Shown one piece after another: positions 50,923 to 59,217 of a stretch of DNA of 64,000 nt. The DNA is taken from NCBI RefSeq assembly GCF_000240165.1, contig NC_017586.1:5407228-5471227 (forward strand), given 5' to 3'. The notes below the pieces were generated by a model that did not search any database, was not told the DNA's origin, and saw only the letters and a list, made by a program, of their open reading frames with translations. Each line of letters starts with the position of its first letter. The first letter of the stretch is position 1. The translations under genes and the position numbers were made by a program. The DNA is from Streptantibioticus cattleyicolor NRRL 8057 = DSM 46488 (lineage in GTDB: Bacteria > Actinomycetota > Actinomycetes > Streptomycetales > Streptomycetaceae).

Positions 50923-53559
50923 ATGGCGGCGCAGACGGACGCGGAGGCCGGGCCGGCCCGCGGGCCCACCGGCCGGCGGCGCGGCGCCCGCTCGTCGTGC
51001 GCCCGCCGGGCCGGCGCCCTCGCCCGCCTCCTCACCTCACCCGATCTGGCGACCCTGGTCACCGAGGCGATGTCCGCCGGGCTCACCGACGCGGGGGCCA
51101 CCGGCGCCGTGCTCTACCTCACCGCGGACGACGCCACCCTGCGCCCCGCCGCCGGCACCGGGGCCGGCGCCAGGGCCACCGCCGAGCCCGAACCGCTCCC
51201 CGCCGACGCCCCGCACCCGGCCGCCACCGCCGTCCGCACCCGCCACCCCGCCCACGCCCAGGACCCCGCGCGGTCCTCCTCGGTCGCCTTCCCGCTGCTC
51301 ACCGACGGACGCTGCCTCGGCGCGCTGCTGATCGTCCGCCCCACCACAGCGCCGCCGGACCAGGACGGGACGGCGGCCATCGAAGCGGTGGCCGCGGTCT
51401 GCGCCCACCGGATCGACCGGCTCCTCGCCCCCGAACCCCTCCCCGCCCCCTCGGTCGGACCCGCACTCGACCTCGCGCTGCGCCGGGTCGCCGGCGCCAC
51501 CCGCGCCGCCCGCCTCGAACTCGCCATGAGCAGCGCCGACATCGGCGCCTTCGACTGGGACATGACCACCGGCTCGGTGCTGTGGGACGAACGGCTGTGC
51601 CGCCTGTTCGGCCTGGACCCCAAGGAGTTCGACGAACGCATCGAGACCTTCTTCGAGGCCGTCCACCCCGCCGACCGGCCCCGGGTGGAACGGGCCGTCG
51701 CCGACAGCCGGCGCACCGGCGAGTTCGCCGTCGACTACCGCATCGTCCGCCCCGACGGCGTCCTGCGCTGGCTCACCGCCAAGGGCCACGTCCTCGACGA
51801 CCGCGAGGGCCGGTCCACCCGCATGGTCGGCGTCGCCCAGGACCGCACCGACGAACGCGAACGCCAGCGCCGGGAACGCGAACGCCAGCGCCGCGAGCGG
51901 GAACGCCGCGAATTCGTCCTCACCACCACCCGCGCCTTCACCGCCGGCAGCACCACCCGCGACGTGGTCGACACCATGACCGGCATCGTGCTGCCCGCCC
52001 TCGGCGCCAGCGCCCTCGCCCTCCACGTCGAACAGCACGGCCGGCTGCGGCTCGCCGGCGCCCGCGGCTACTCCGCCGACGGCATGCGCCGCCTCGGCGA
52101 GATCGGCCGGCTCGACGCCACCACCCCGCTGACCGCCGCGCTCGCCTCCGGCCGCCCGCTGTTCATCACCTCCCGCCGCCGCTACCTCGCCGCCTTCCCC
52201 GGCACCGGCGCCCTGCCCGAACCACGCCACCACGCCTGGGCCGTGCTGCCGCTCACCGCCGGCCACGCGGTCGTCGGCACCTGTGTCATCTCCTACGACG
52301 CGCCACGCCACTTCACCGAGGACGACGAGGCCCAGGCCACCGCGCTCTCCGGGATTTTGGCCCAATCCCTCGCCCGCGCCCGGCTGTCCGACGAACGCCG
52401 CCGCCAGATGACCGAGCTGCAACGCATGATGCTGCCCCGTTCGCTCCCCGACCTGCCCGGCCTCGCGGTCGCGGTGCGCTACCTGCCCGGCACCGCGGGG
52501 CTCGACGTCGGCGGCGACTGGTACGACATCCTGCCGCTCGCCGACGGCCGGGTCGGGGTGGTCATCGGTGACGTCCAGGGCCACAGCGTCCAGGCCGCCG
52601 CCGTGATGGGCCAGGTCCGCACCGCGCTGCGCGCCTACGCCGCCGAGGGCCACGACCCGGCCACGGTGATGTCGCGCACCAACACCATGCTGTGCGCCCT
52701 GGACACCGAACTCTTCGCCACCGCCGCCTACGTGGAGATCGACGGCGAGGCCGACCGCGCCCGGGTGGTCCGGGCCGGCCACCCCTACCCGGTGCGCATC
52801 CAGGCCGGCGGCGCGGTGGACGAGGTGCAGGCGGCCGGCGGCCTCCCGCTGGGCTGCGAGGCCCGGCAGGAATACCCGGTCCACGAGGTCGAACTGCCGC
52901 CCGGCGCGGGGCTGTTGCTCTACACCGACGGCCTGGTGGAGCGCCGTTCCGTCTCCTACGACGCATCCGTCGAGCAGCTGCTGCGGGTGCTCGCCGGCTG
53001 GAGCGGCACCGGCTCGCCCGACGACCCGCGCCAGGAGCTGGAACTCCTCGCCGACCACGTCACCGCCGCGGCGGCGTCCATGGCGGAACGCGACGACGTC
53101 GCGGTGCTGCTGGTGCGCCGGCACCACCCCGGGGGGTGCCCGCGGCCCGCGGCCGGCCGCCGCGCCGACTGGCGGATCGCCCCCGGCGACCTGCGCGGCG
53201 CCCACCGCGCCCGGCACGCCCTCGACCGGGAACTGGCCCACTGGGGCTTGTCCGCCGTCGGCCCGGACGCCGCACTGCTCACCGGTGAACTCCTCGCCAA
53301 CGCCGTCCAGCACACCGAGGGCCCGGTCGAACTGTGCGCCCGCCACACCCCGGGCACCCTCCGCGTCGACGTCCTCGACCACAGCCACCACCGGCCGCTG
53401 CCGCCGCGGCCGGCGGTCGGCAGCGCCTCGCTGCTCGGCCGCGGGCTGCGGGTGGTGGACGCCGTCGCCGACCGCTGGGGGTGGGAGCCGCGCGGGGAAC
53501 GCAAGTCGGTCTGGTTCGAACTGGGCACCGGGGAGCGGCGCGAGGCCGGCCGGCCGTGA
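50923..53559 (+). CDS. GAF-PAS-GAF-PP2C (SpoIIE) phosphatase with HATPase domain
   Basis: 878 residues from ATG 50923 (GAAAGGG at about 7 nt); ATGs at 50863 and 50896 are in frame. Order: GAF (about 25-165), PAS (about 190-305; F-D-W-D-M-T-T-G-S-V-L-W-D-E), an Arg/Glu-rich coiled-coil linker with R-E-R-E-R-Q repeats (about 308-330), GAF (about 330-480), PP2C (about 500-735; V-G-G-D-W-Y-D and I-G-D-V-Q-G-H) and a kinase-like fold (about 755-870; G-E-L-L-A-N-A-V-Q-H). It would set the phosphorylation of an anti-anti-sigma factor. It is the second such protein in the window. It ends one base from the convergent CDF gene. Confidence 0.9.
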   Translation: MAAQTDAEAGPARGPTGRRRGARSSCARRAGALARLLTSPDLATLVTEAMSAGLTDAGATGAVLYLTADDATLRPAAGTGAGARATAEPEPLPADAPHPAATAVRTRHPAHAQDPARSSSVAFPLLTDGRCLGALLIVRPTTAPPDQDGTAAIEAVAAVCAHRIDRLLAPEPLPAPSVGPALDLALRRVAGATRAARLELAMSSADIGAFDWDMTTGSVLWDERLCRLFGLDPKEFDERIETFFEAVHPADRPRVERAVADSRRTGEFAVDYRIVRPDGVLRWLTAKGHVLDDREGRSTRMVGVAQDRTDERERQRRERERQRRERERREFVLTTTRAFTAGSTTRDVVDTMTGIVLPALGASALALHVEQHGRLRLAGARGYSADGMRRLGEIGRLDATTPLTAALASGRPLFITSRRRYLAAFPGTGALPEPRHHAWAVLPLTAGHAVVGTCVISYDAPRHFTEDDEAQATALSGILAQSLARARLSDERRRQMTELQRMMLPRSLPDLPGLAVAVRYLPGTAGLDVGGDWYDILPLADGRVGVVIGDVQGHSVQAAAVMGQVRTALRAYAAEGHDPATVMSRTNTMLCALDTELFATAAYVEIDGEADRARVVRAGHPYPVRIQAGGAVDEVQAAGGLPLGCEARQEYPVHEVELPPGAGLLLYTDGLVERRSVSYDASVEQLLRVLAGWSGTGSPDDPRQELELLADHVTAAAASMAERDDVAVLLVRRHHPGGCPRPAAGRRADWRIAPGDLRGAHRARHALDRELAHWGLSAVGPDAALLTGELLANAVQHTEGPVELCARHTPGTLRVDVLDHSHHRPLPPRPAVGSASLLGRGLRVVDAVADRWGWEPRGERKSVWFELGTGERREAGRP

Positions 53560-54621
53560 TCAGTGCTCGTGGGGCTCGTCGCGGTGGACGGGGCCGTGCG
53601 CGTCGGCGCAGTGGCCGCCGTCGCCCCCGTCGGCGTGGCGGGCGCCGGGCGGGATCAGCGCGAGGATCTGCTCGGGGGCGTGGTCGACCTGGAGCGTGGC
53701 GTGCGTGATGCCGTACTCCTCACGCAGCACGTCCTCCATGTCGCGGCGCACCGCGTGGCAGTCCTCGTCCGGCTCCACCAGGATGTGCGCGGAGAGCGCG
53801 GGCTGGCCGGAGGTGATCTGCCAGACGTGCAGGTCGTGCACCTCGACGACGTTGGGCCGGGAGACCAGGCGGTCGCCGAGCGCGTCCGGGTCGATGCCGG
53901 CCGGCGCCGCCTCCAGGAAGATCCGGCCCGACTCGCGCACCAGCCCGGTGCCCGCCTTGAGCATCAGCACCACCACGACCAGCGAGGCGATCGCGTCCGC
54001 CCGGGAGAACCCGGTGGTCAGCACCACCAGACCGGCCACCGCGGTGGCGATGAAGCCGTACAGGTCGGTGAGGATGTGCTGGAAGGCGCCCTCGACGTTG
54101 AGCGAGGTGCGGTTGGCGCGGGAGATGCACCACGCGGCGGCCACGTTGACCACCACCCCGACGAGCGCGGTCACCAGCACCGGACCGCCGGTGACGGCGG
54201 GCGGCGAGATCAGCCGGCGCACCGCCTCGTACCCCAGCCACACCGACAGCAGCAGCAGGGTGATGCCGTTGGCCTGCGCGGAGAGGATCTCGGCGCGTTT
54301 GAGGCCGTAGGTGAAGCCGCCGCGGGCGGGGCGGGCGGAGAGCCGCATGGCGACCAGGGCCAGCACGATGGAGGCGGCGTCGGTGAGCATGTGCGCCGCG
54401 TCCGACAGCAGCGCGAGCGAGTGGGCCAGCAGCCCGACCACCACTTCGGCCGCCATGTAGACCACGATCAGGGCGAGCGCGATGGTCAGCCAGCGCCGGT
54501 CGGCGTCGGCGGCGACCCCGTGCGAGTGGCCGCCGTGCCCGTGATCGTGGTCGTGGGCGGCCCCGTGCTGCTTGCCGTCGGCGTGCGCGTGCCCGTCGCC
54601 GTGGTGCGTCTCGGCACTCAT
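53560..54621 (-). CDS. CDF-family metal exporter (CzcD/ZitB type)
   Basis: 353 residues from ATG 54621. A His/Asp-rich N-terminus (about residues 5-35) is followed by six membrane helices with the metal site H-M-L-T-D in helix 2 (L-S-D-A-A-H-M-L-T-D) and H-I-L-T-D in helix 5, both HxxxD. The cytoplasmic domain has V-E-V-H-D-L-H-V-W. A second His-rich tail closes the protein. It exports zinc or cobalt by proton exchange. Its stop touches that of the PP2C gene. Confidence 0.92.
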   Translation of the reverse strand: MSAETHHGDGHAHADGKQHGAAHDHDHGHGGHSHGVAADADRRWLTIALALIVVYMAAEVVVGLLAHSLALLSDAAHMLTDAASIVLALVAMRLSARPARGGFTYGLKRAEILSAQANGITLLLLSVWLGYEAVRRLISPPAVTGGPVLVTALVGVVVNVAAAWCISRANRTSLNVEGAFQHILTDLYGFIATAVAGLVVLTTGFSRADAIASLVVVVLMLKAGTGLVRESGRIFLEAAPAGIDPDALGDRLVSRPNVVEVHDLHVWQITSGQPALSAHILVEPDEDCHAVRRDMEDVLREEYGITHATLQVDHAPEQILALIPPGARHADGGDGGHCADAHGPVHRDEPHEH

Positions 54622-54853
54622 CCCGTGTCCGTTCCCCTTCGCCGCAGTGCACCGGCCCGTGCTGTCCGTACCACGGGTACCCGGGCGCCTTCGCGCGCCC
54701 GGCCCCCATGCAGTCAACCGTGAATCGGCGGGAGATCCAAAGACTGCACTGGCAACGGTTATCGGCAGCGGTAGCACGGCGCTGACCTGCGGTTTTCTCA
54801 GGAGGACCGATTCACCCGGACGGCCGTGCCGGACGGGTTCGGGGACGGGCGCG
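54622..54853. other. Intergenic region upstream of the CDF gene
   Basis: 232 bp separates the CDF start from the cobL stop on the same strand. It must hold the CDF promoter. I looked for a metal-responsive palindrome and saw none clearly. Confidence 0.4.
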
Positions 54854-56080
54854 TCAGCGCTTGGTGACCGCCCACTGGGTCACCGGCATCGCCGGGCGCC
54901 AGCCGGTGAAGCCGCCCACCGGGGCCGCCGAGGCGACCGCGATACGGACCAGGTCGCCGCCGTGCTCGCGGTGCCAGGCGGCGAGGACGGCCTCGGACTC
55001 CACGGTGACCGCGTTGGAGACCAGCCGCCCGCCCGGGCGCAGCGCCGACCAGCAGGCGGCCAGCAGCCCGTCCACGGTCGCGCCGCCGCCGACGAAGACC
55101 GCGTCCGGCGCCGGGAGCCCGTCCAGCGCCCGCGGCGCCGGGCCGACGACCACCCGCAGCCCGGGCACGCCGAGGGCCTCGGCGTTGCGCTCGGCGCGGG
55201 CCGCCCGCACCGGGTCCCGTTCGACCGCCACCGCCCGGCAACCGCGGTGCGCCCGCATCCACTCCACCGCGACGCTGCCGGAGCCGGCCCCGACGTCCCA
55301 CAGCAGTTCGCCCGGCGCGGGGGCCAGCGCGGCCAGGGTGACCGCGCGCACGTGGCGCTTGGTGAGCTGTCCGTCGTGTTCGTACGCCGCGTCCGGCAGC
55401 CCGGGGACCAGGGAGAGCCGCGGCGTGCCGGGGGCGGCCCGGCACTCCAGGGCGATGACGTTGAGCGGATCGCCGGGCGGGTGCGGCCAGTCGTGCGCGG
55501 TGCCCTCGACGCGGCGTTCGGCGGGGCCGCCGAGCTGTTCGAGCACGGTGAGCGCGCTGGGGCCGAAGCCCCGGTCGCACAGGAGCGCGGCGACCTCGGC
55601 CGGGGTCGCGGCGCCGGCGCTGAGCACCAGCAGCCGACGGCCGTGGTGGAGCGCCGCGGCGAGGGCGGCGGCGGGCCGCCCCACCAGGCTGACCACCTCC
55701 GTCTCGTCCAGCGGCCAGCCCAGCCGGGCGCAGGCGTAGCTCACCGAGGACGGATGGGGCAGCACCCGCAGCCGGTCCGCCCCGGCGACCTCGGCCAGGG
55801 CCCGGCCGATGCCGAAGAACATCGGGTCACCGCTGGCCAGTACGGCGACCTCGCGGCCGGCGTGACGGGCGAGCAGACCGGGCACGGCGGGCCGCAGCGG
55901 GGAGGGCCACTCGACCCGTTCCCCCGGGCATTGCGGCGGCAGGAGGGCGAGTTGACGCGCGCCGCCGATCACCACCTCGGCCCTCGTCAGCGCCTCCCGG
56001 GCGGCCGGCGGCAGCCCCGCCCAGCCGTCGGCACCCACGCCGACGACGGTCAGGGAACCGGCTGCGTCTGCACTGGACAC
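54854..56080 (-). CDS. cobL: Precorrin-6Y C5,15-methyltransferase (decarboxylating)
   Basis: 408 residues, the size of the fused CobL. Residues about 10-205 are the CbiE tetrapyrrole methylase (V-V-G-V-G-A-D-G-W, L-A-S-G-D-P-M-F-F-G-I-G) and about 225-400 the CbiT part (D-V-G-A-G-S-G-S-V-A-V-E-W). It methylates C5 and C15 of precorrin-6B and removes the acetate side chain in the aerobic B12 route. Start GTG 56080 (GAGGTG upstream). Other cob genes are not in the window. Confidence 0.93.
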   Translation of the reverse strand: MSSADAAGSLTVVGVGADGWAGLPPAAREALTRAEVVIGGARQLALLPPQCPGERVEWPSPLRPAVPGLLARHAGREVAVLASGDPMFFGIGRALAEVAGADRLRVLPHPSSVSYACARLGWPLDETEVVSLVGRPAAALAAALHHGRRLLVLSAGAATPAEVAALLCDRGFGPSALTVLEQLGGPAERRVEGTAHDWPHPPGDPLNVIALECRAAPGTPRLSLVPGLPDAAYEHDGQLTKRHVRAVTLAALAPAPGELLWDVGAGSGSVAVEWMRAHRGCRAVAVERDPVRAARAERNAEALGVPGLRVVVGPAPRALDGLPAPDAVFVGGGATVDGLLAACWSALRPGGRLVSNAVTVESEAVLAAWHREHGGDLVRIAVASAAPVGGFTGWRPAMPVTQWAVTKR

Positions 56081-56150
56081 GTCGAAACACCTCGGGGTTC
56101 ACGGCGGCGGGGGTCCGCAAGGAACCCTACTTGCGGGCCACCGGACGCGA

Positions 56151-56189
56151 GAACCGGGTGCGGGTCCGCTGTGGACCCGCACCCGGTTC
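56151..56189 (-). terminator. Strong hairpin after the SSI gene
   Basis: Perfect 17-bp stem (56151-56167 with 56173-56189) with a 5-nt loop, placed between the SSI stop (56219) and the cobL start (56080). It should end SSI transcription. Confidence 0.8.
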
Positions 56190-56218
56190 CCGGTGATGCG
56201 GTGCTACCTGCGCGGTGT

Positions 56219-56659
56219 TCAGAACGCGAACACGTAGCGGCTCGCGTCCTGTGCCCGGCACGCGTTGGGGTACACGTGGCTGTAGGAGACCCGCTGGCCG
56301 TGCCAGACGCCCTCGGCGGTCAGGACGACCGGGTTCCACAGGTCCGGGCAGATCCGGCCGGAGTGGGTGTCGACCAGCGCCGCGAAGTCGCCCTGGGCGG
56401 CGTTGAGTTCGGCGCACGCGTCGGCCGGTGCCGGGTGGTCGCCGCCCGGGGTGGGCGTACAGCGCAGCGAGACCGCCCGCTGCACGGCGGCGTTGGTGGT
56501 CGTCTGGCCCTTGCCGATGGTCAGTACGAGCTCGGTGGGCGCGTACAGACTCGTCGGACGCGCGGGCGCGGCGTGGGCCGTGGCCGTGCCGGCCAGCGTC
56601 CCGGTGAGGCAGACCGCCGCAGCCGCCATCACGCCCAACGCCCTCTTGGTGTACCGCAT
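56219..56659 (-). CDS. Subtilisin inhibitor-like protease inhibitor (SSI) with Asp at P1
   Basis: 146 residues from ATG 56659 (GAGGAG at 8 nt). The signal peptide is cleaved after A-H-A at residue 30. The mature part has the four SSI cysteines (67, 82, 104, 138-region) and ends in Y-V-F-A-F, like the family's V-F-A-F. The reactive loop reads C104-P-D-L-W-N-P. By comparison with SSI (C-P-M-V-Y-D-P) the P1 residue is Asp106 and P1' Leu. Known SSI proteins have Met, Lys or Arg at P1, so the target may be an acidic-residue-specific serine protease. It ends in a strong hairpin. Confidence 0.93.
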   Translation of the reverse strand: MRYTKRALGVMAAAAVCLTGTLAGTATAHAAPARPTSLYAPTELVLTIGKGQTTTNAAVQRAVSLRCTPTPGGDHPAPADACAELNAAQGDFAALVDTHSGRICPDLWNPVVLTAEGVWHGQRVSYSHVYPNACRAQDASRYVFAF

Positions 56660-56943
56660 TTCGAACACTCCTCAGTGCCTGGTCGCGGATATCGGACGGA
56701 AGTCTTATGGAAGATTCGGAGGAACGCACATCGAACGATCGCTTTTGGTCACCGTCCGCCATGTTTTGGTGGCGCATTGGTGACCAAGCGTCGCCCGTGG
56801 ATCCCGTTCTGACCAGTGCGGCCGGATTTTCGGGCGTACCGTACGAGCGTTCGGTCGACGCGCTCCAGTCGCCCCAGCTCGACCGGATAGTGCCGGTGTA
56901 CGGGCAATGGCGGGGTAACGGCGGACGAATGCGGATGTAACAA

Positions 56944-57017
56944 AGACCCCGCACCCCACAACGGCCAGGGACCGCGCCGCGCAACGGTCAAGACCCCGCA
57001 CCGCACAACGGCCAGGG
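56944..57017. repeat. 27-bp direct repeat
   Basis: Copies at 56944-56970 and 56991-57017 (core AGACCCCGCACC...AACGGCCAGGG) differ at one base. The second copy runs into the terminator arm, so it may be a partly duplicated terminator. Confidence 0.75.
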
Positions 57018-57047
57018 CCCCCGGCGCACACGCGCCGGGGGCCCTGG
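57012..57047 (-). terminator. Terminator of the MprF-like gene
   Basis: Perfect 16-bp stem (57012-57027 with 57032-57047) and a 4-nt loop (ACAC), 22 bp past the stop of the leftward gene at 57069. Confidence 0.85.
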
Positions 57048-57068
57048 AGGAGGGGTGGGAGGGCGGCC

Positions 57069-58853
57069 TCAGCCGTCCCTGCGCAGCCGGGCCAGCGGCG
57101 CCGGGGCGACGATGAACCCCTCGGCCCGCGCGCTCGCCAGGCCGATCCGCGGCAGCTGCGAACTCTTCTCGAACAGCAGGAAGCGCGGCTCCCAGATCGG
57201 GCGGTACTTGGCGTTGGCCCGGTACAGCGACTCCAGCTGCCACCAGCGGGAGAAGAACATCAGCGCCGACCGCCACATCCGCAGCACCGGGCCGGCGCCA
57301 AGCCGCGCGCCCTGCTCGAAGACCGAGCGGAACATGGCGAAGTTGAGCGACAGCCGCTCCACCCCGACCTGCGCCGAACCCTGGATCAGATCCAGCACCA
57401 TGAACTCCACCAACCCGTTGTCCGAGTTGCGGTCGCGGCGCATCAGGTCCAGCGAGAGCCCCTTGGGACCCCACGGCACGAAGCTGAGCAGCGCGCGCAG
57501 TTCGCCCTCGGCGTCGTGGCACTCCACCATCACGCACTGGCCGTCGGCCGGGTCGCCCAGGCGCCCCAGCGCCATCGAGAAGCCGCGTTCGGTCTGGCCG
57601 TCCCGCCAGCGGTCGGCGGCGGCCAGCAACTCGGCCATCTCCTCGGCCGGGATGTCGGTGTGGCGGCGGATGCGGGTGGTGTAGCCGGCCCGCTTGATCC
57701 GGTTGTACGCCTGGCGCACCCCGCGCATCGCGCGCCCCTCCAGGGTGAAGTCGGCGGTCTCCACGATGGCCTCGTCGCCGAGTTCCAGCGCGTCCAGGCC
57801 GTGCCGGGCGTAGACGTTGCCGCCCTCCTCGCTGGCGCCCATCACCGCCGGGATCCACGCGTGCTCACGGGCCTCCGCCAGCCACGCGTCGATCGCCCCC
57901 GGCCACGCCTCCACGTCGCCGATCGGGTCGCCGGAGGCCAGCGTCACCCCGCCCACCACCCGGTAGGTGATGGCGGCCTTGCCGGACGGCGAGAAGATCA
58001 CCGACTTGTCGCGGCGCAACGCGAAGTAGCCCAGCGAGTCCCGGGCGCCGTGCTTGTCCAGCAGCGCGCGCAGCCGGTCCTCGTCGTCCCGGTCGAGCAG
58101 CTCCCGGCCGCGCGGCGAGCGGAAGAGCGCGTAGAGCACGGCGAGGAAGAGCAGCAGACCGGTCAGGTTGATACCGGTGCTCACCCAGGCGGCCACCCGC
58201 AGGGTGGGGAAGTCCTGGTCGCTGCTGAGCGTGGCCAGCCGCAGCGCCACGTACCACACCCGGTCGCCGACGCTCGTCTGGTCCGTCCCCGCGGCGGTCA
58301 CCAGCGTGGTGCCGACCAGGACGGAGACGAGCGCGCCCGCGCCCAGCACCGCCAGCGCCAGCTGCGGGTTGGTCGGGTCGCCCTTGGCGTGGTTCTCCCG
58401 GCGGCCCAGCACCGCGAAGGCCAGCACCACCACGGTGATCGCGGTGGAGATCCAGTTGAACGGGTGCTCCCGGTACTCGGGGAACGTCAGCAGCCACACC
58501 GACAACGCCGCGTAACCACCGCACAGCAGCATGAAGACGATCCACGCCACCCGCTTGCGCCGGGCCAGCATCATCGCCATGAAGATCGCCGCCGCCGCCG
58601 AGCCGAACCCGGCGAAGAGCATGAACGGGGTGAACAGCTCACCGGAGTTGTGGTGGTGCACCTGCTCACGCAGGGGGAACGACACGGCGGTGAGCAAGTT
58701 CACCAGGCCGACCAGGCGCAGGTACCAGATCGGTACGGCGGCACTGCGCCGGGACAGCGCACCGCCCCGGCCCGACTTCCGTGGCTGCTGCCCGCCCGAC
58801 CCCGCCCCGGTGCCGTTGTCGGCACGCGACGGGACCTTGACAGCATTGCTCAT
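57069..58853 (-). CDS. MprF/LysX-like membrane protein (phosphatidylglycerol aminoacyltransferase domain)
   Basis: 594 residues. After a basic start, about six membrane helices (40-240) precede a DUF2156/GNAT-like domain (about 280-580) with G-G-V-T-L-A-S-G-D-P-I-G, F-V-P-W-G-P-K-G-L-S-L-D-L-M-R and S-L-N-F-A-M-F-R. Members move an aminoacyl group, often lysine, from tRNA to phosphatidylglycerol, lowering surface negative charge and giving resistance to cationic peptides. The substrate amino acid is not readable. It lacks the separate lysyl-tRNA synthetase domain of LysX. Confidence 0.85.
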   Translation of the reverse strand: MSNAVKVPSRADNGTGAGSGGQQPRKSGRGGALSRRSAAVPIWYLRLVGLVNLLTAVSFPLREQVHHHNSGELFTPFMLFAGFGSAAAAIFMAMMLARRKRVAWIVFMLLCGGYAALSVWLLTFPEYREHPFNWISTAITVVVLAFAVLGRRENHAKGDPTNPQLALAVLGAGALVSVLVGTTLVTAAGTDQTSVGDRVWYVALRLATLSSDQDFPTLRVAAWVSTGINLTGLLLFLAVLYALFRSPRGRELLDRDDEDRLRALLDKHGARDSLGYFALRRDKSVIFSPSGKAAITYRVVGGVTLASGDPIGDVEAWPGAIDAWLAEAREHAWIPAVMGASEEGGNVYARHGLDALELGDEAIVETADFTLEGRAMRGVRQAYNRIKRAGYTTRIRRHTDIPAEEMAELLAAADRWRDGQTERGFSMALGRLGDPADGQCVMVECHDAEGELRALLSFVPWGPKGLSLDLMRRDRNSDNGLVEFMVLDLIQGSAQVGVERLSLNFAMFRSVFEQGARLGAGPVLRMWRSALMFFSRWWQLESLYRANAKYRPIWEPRFLLFEKSSQLPRIGLASARAEGFIVAPAPLARLRRDG

Positions 58854-59217
58854 CTACGACGCCTCTCGAAATCCGCTGAACTCCTGGCCACCCGGCGCTG
58901 CGCTCCCCCCGTCGCGACGGCGTGCCACACCGTCGGCCGACGATACCAACCGCACGAAAAAGGCGACACCCACTCGTGTTCGGGCAAAGCGTCACGCACA
59001 GGCGCATAAGTGGCATCCGACGCCGCACGGGCGCGCGCGGCGGCTCGTAACCAAGACGACGTGCGCCCGCCGGAGGTTGCCTCCCGGCTCACAGGTCACG
59101 TGGCGTGACCGCTTGGTGACGCCGGGACCGCACCGCCGATTGCGTCACGCGCAACGACGCCGGGGTCGCCCGGGCGCCGGAGGTGGCCTCGGCCCGCGGG
59201 GCCGCTACTGTGCTGGC
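58854..59217. other. Divergent region between the MprF-like and repeat-containing genes
   Basis: 364 bp with no gene seen. It contains the palindrome GGTCACG-TGG-CGTGACC at 59094-59110, 108 bp before the rightward start. Confidence 0.5.
59094..59110. promoter_or_regulatory. Palindrome GGTCACG-N3-CGTGACC
   Basis: Perfect 7-3-7 inverted repeat; a likely dimer-binding operator. A related GTGACC/GGTCAC pair lies at 12151-12164 upstream of the sigma/anti-sigma-like gene. Confidence 0.45.

Larger units (their letters stand above)
56660..57068. other. Intergenic region between SSI and MprF-like genes
   Basis: 409 bp. It holds the SSI promoter (left end), a 27-bp direct repeat (56944-56970 and 56991-57017) and the terminator of the MprF-like gene. 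No gene seen. Confidence 0.5.

Noticed and set aside
51037-53391. 784-codon minus-strand frame opposite the second PP2C gene
   Set aside because: Same reason; domains are all on the plus strand.
55981-56219. Cobalamin riboswitch ahead of cobL
   Set aside because: The leader is short and contains the SSI terminator; no B12-box sequence was seen.
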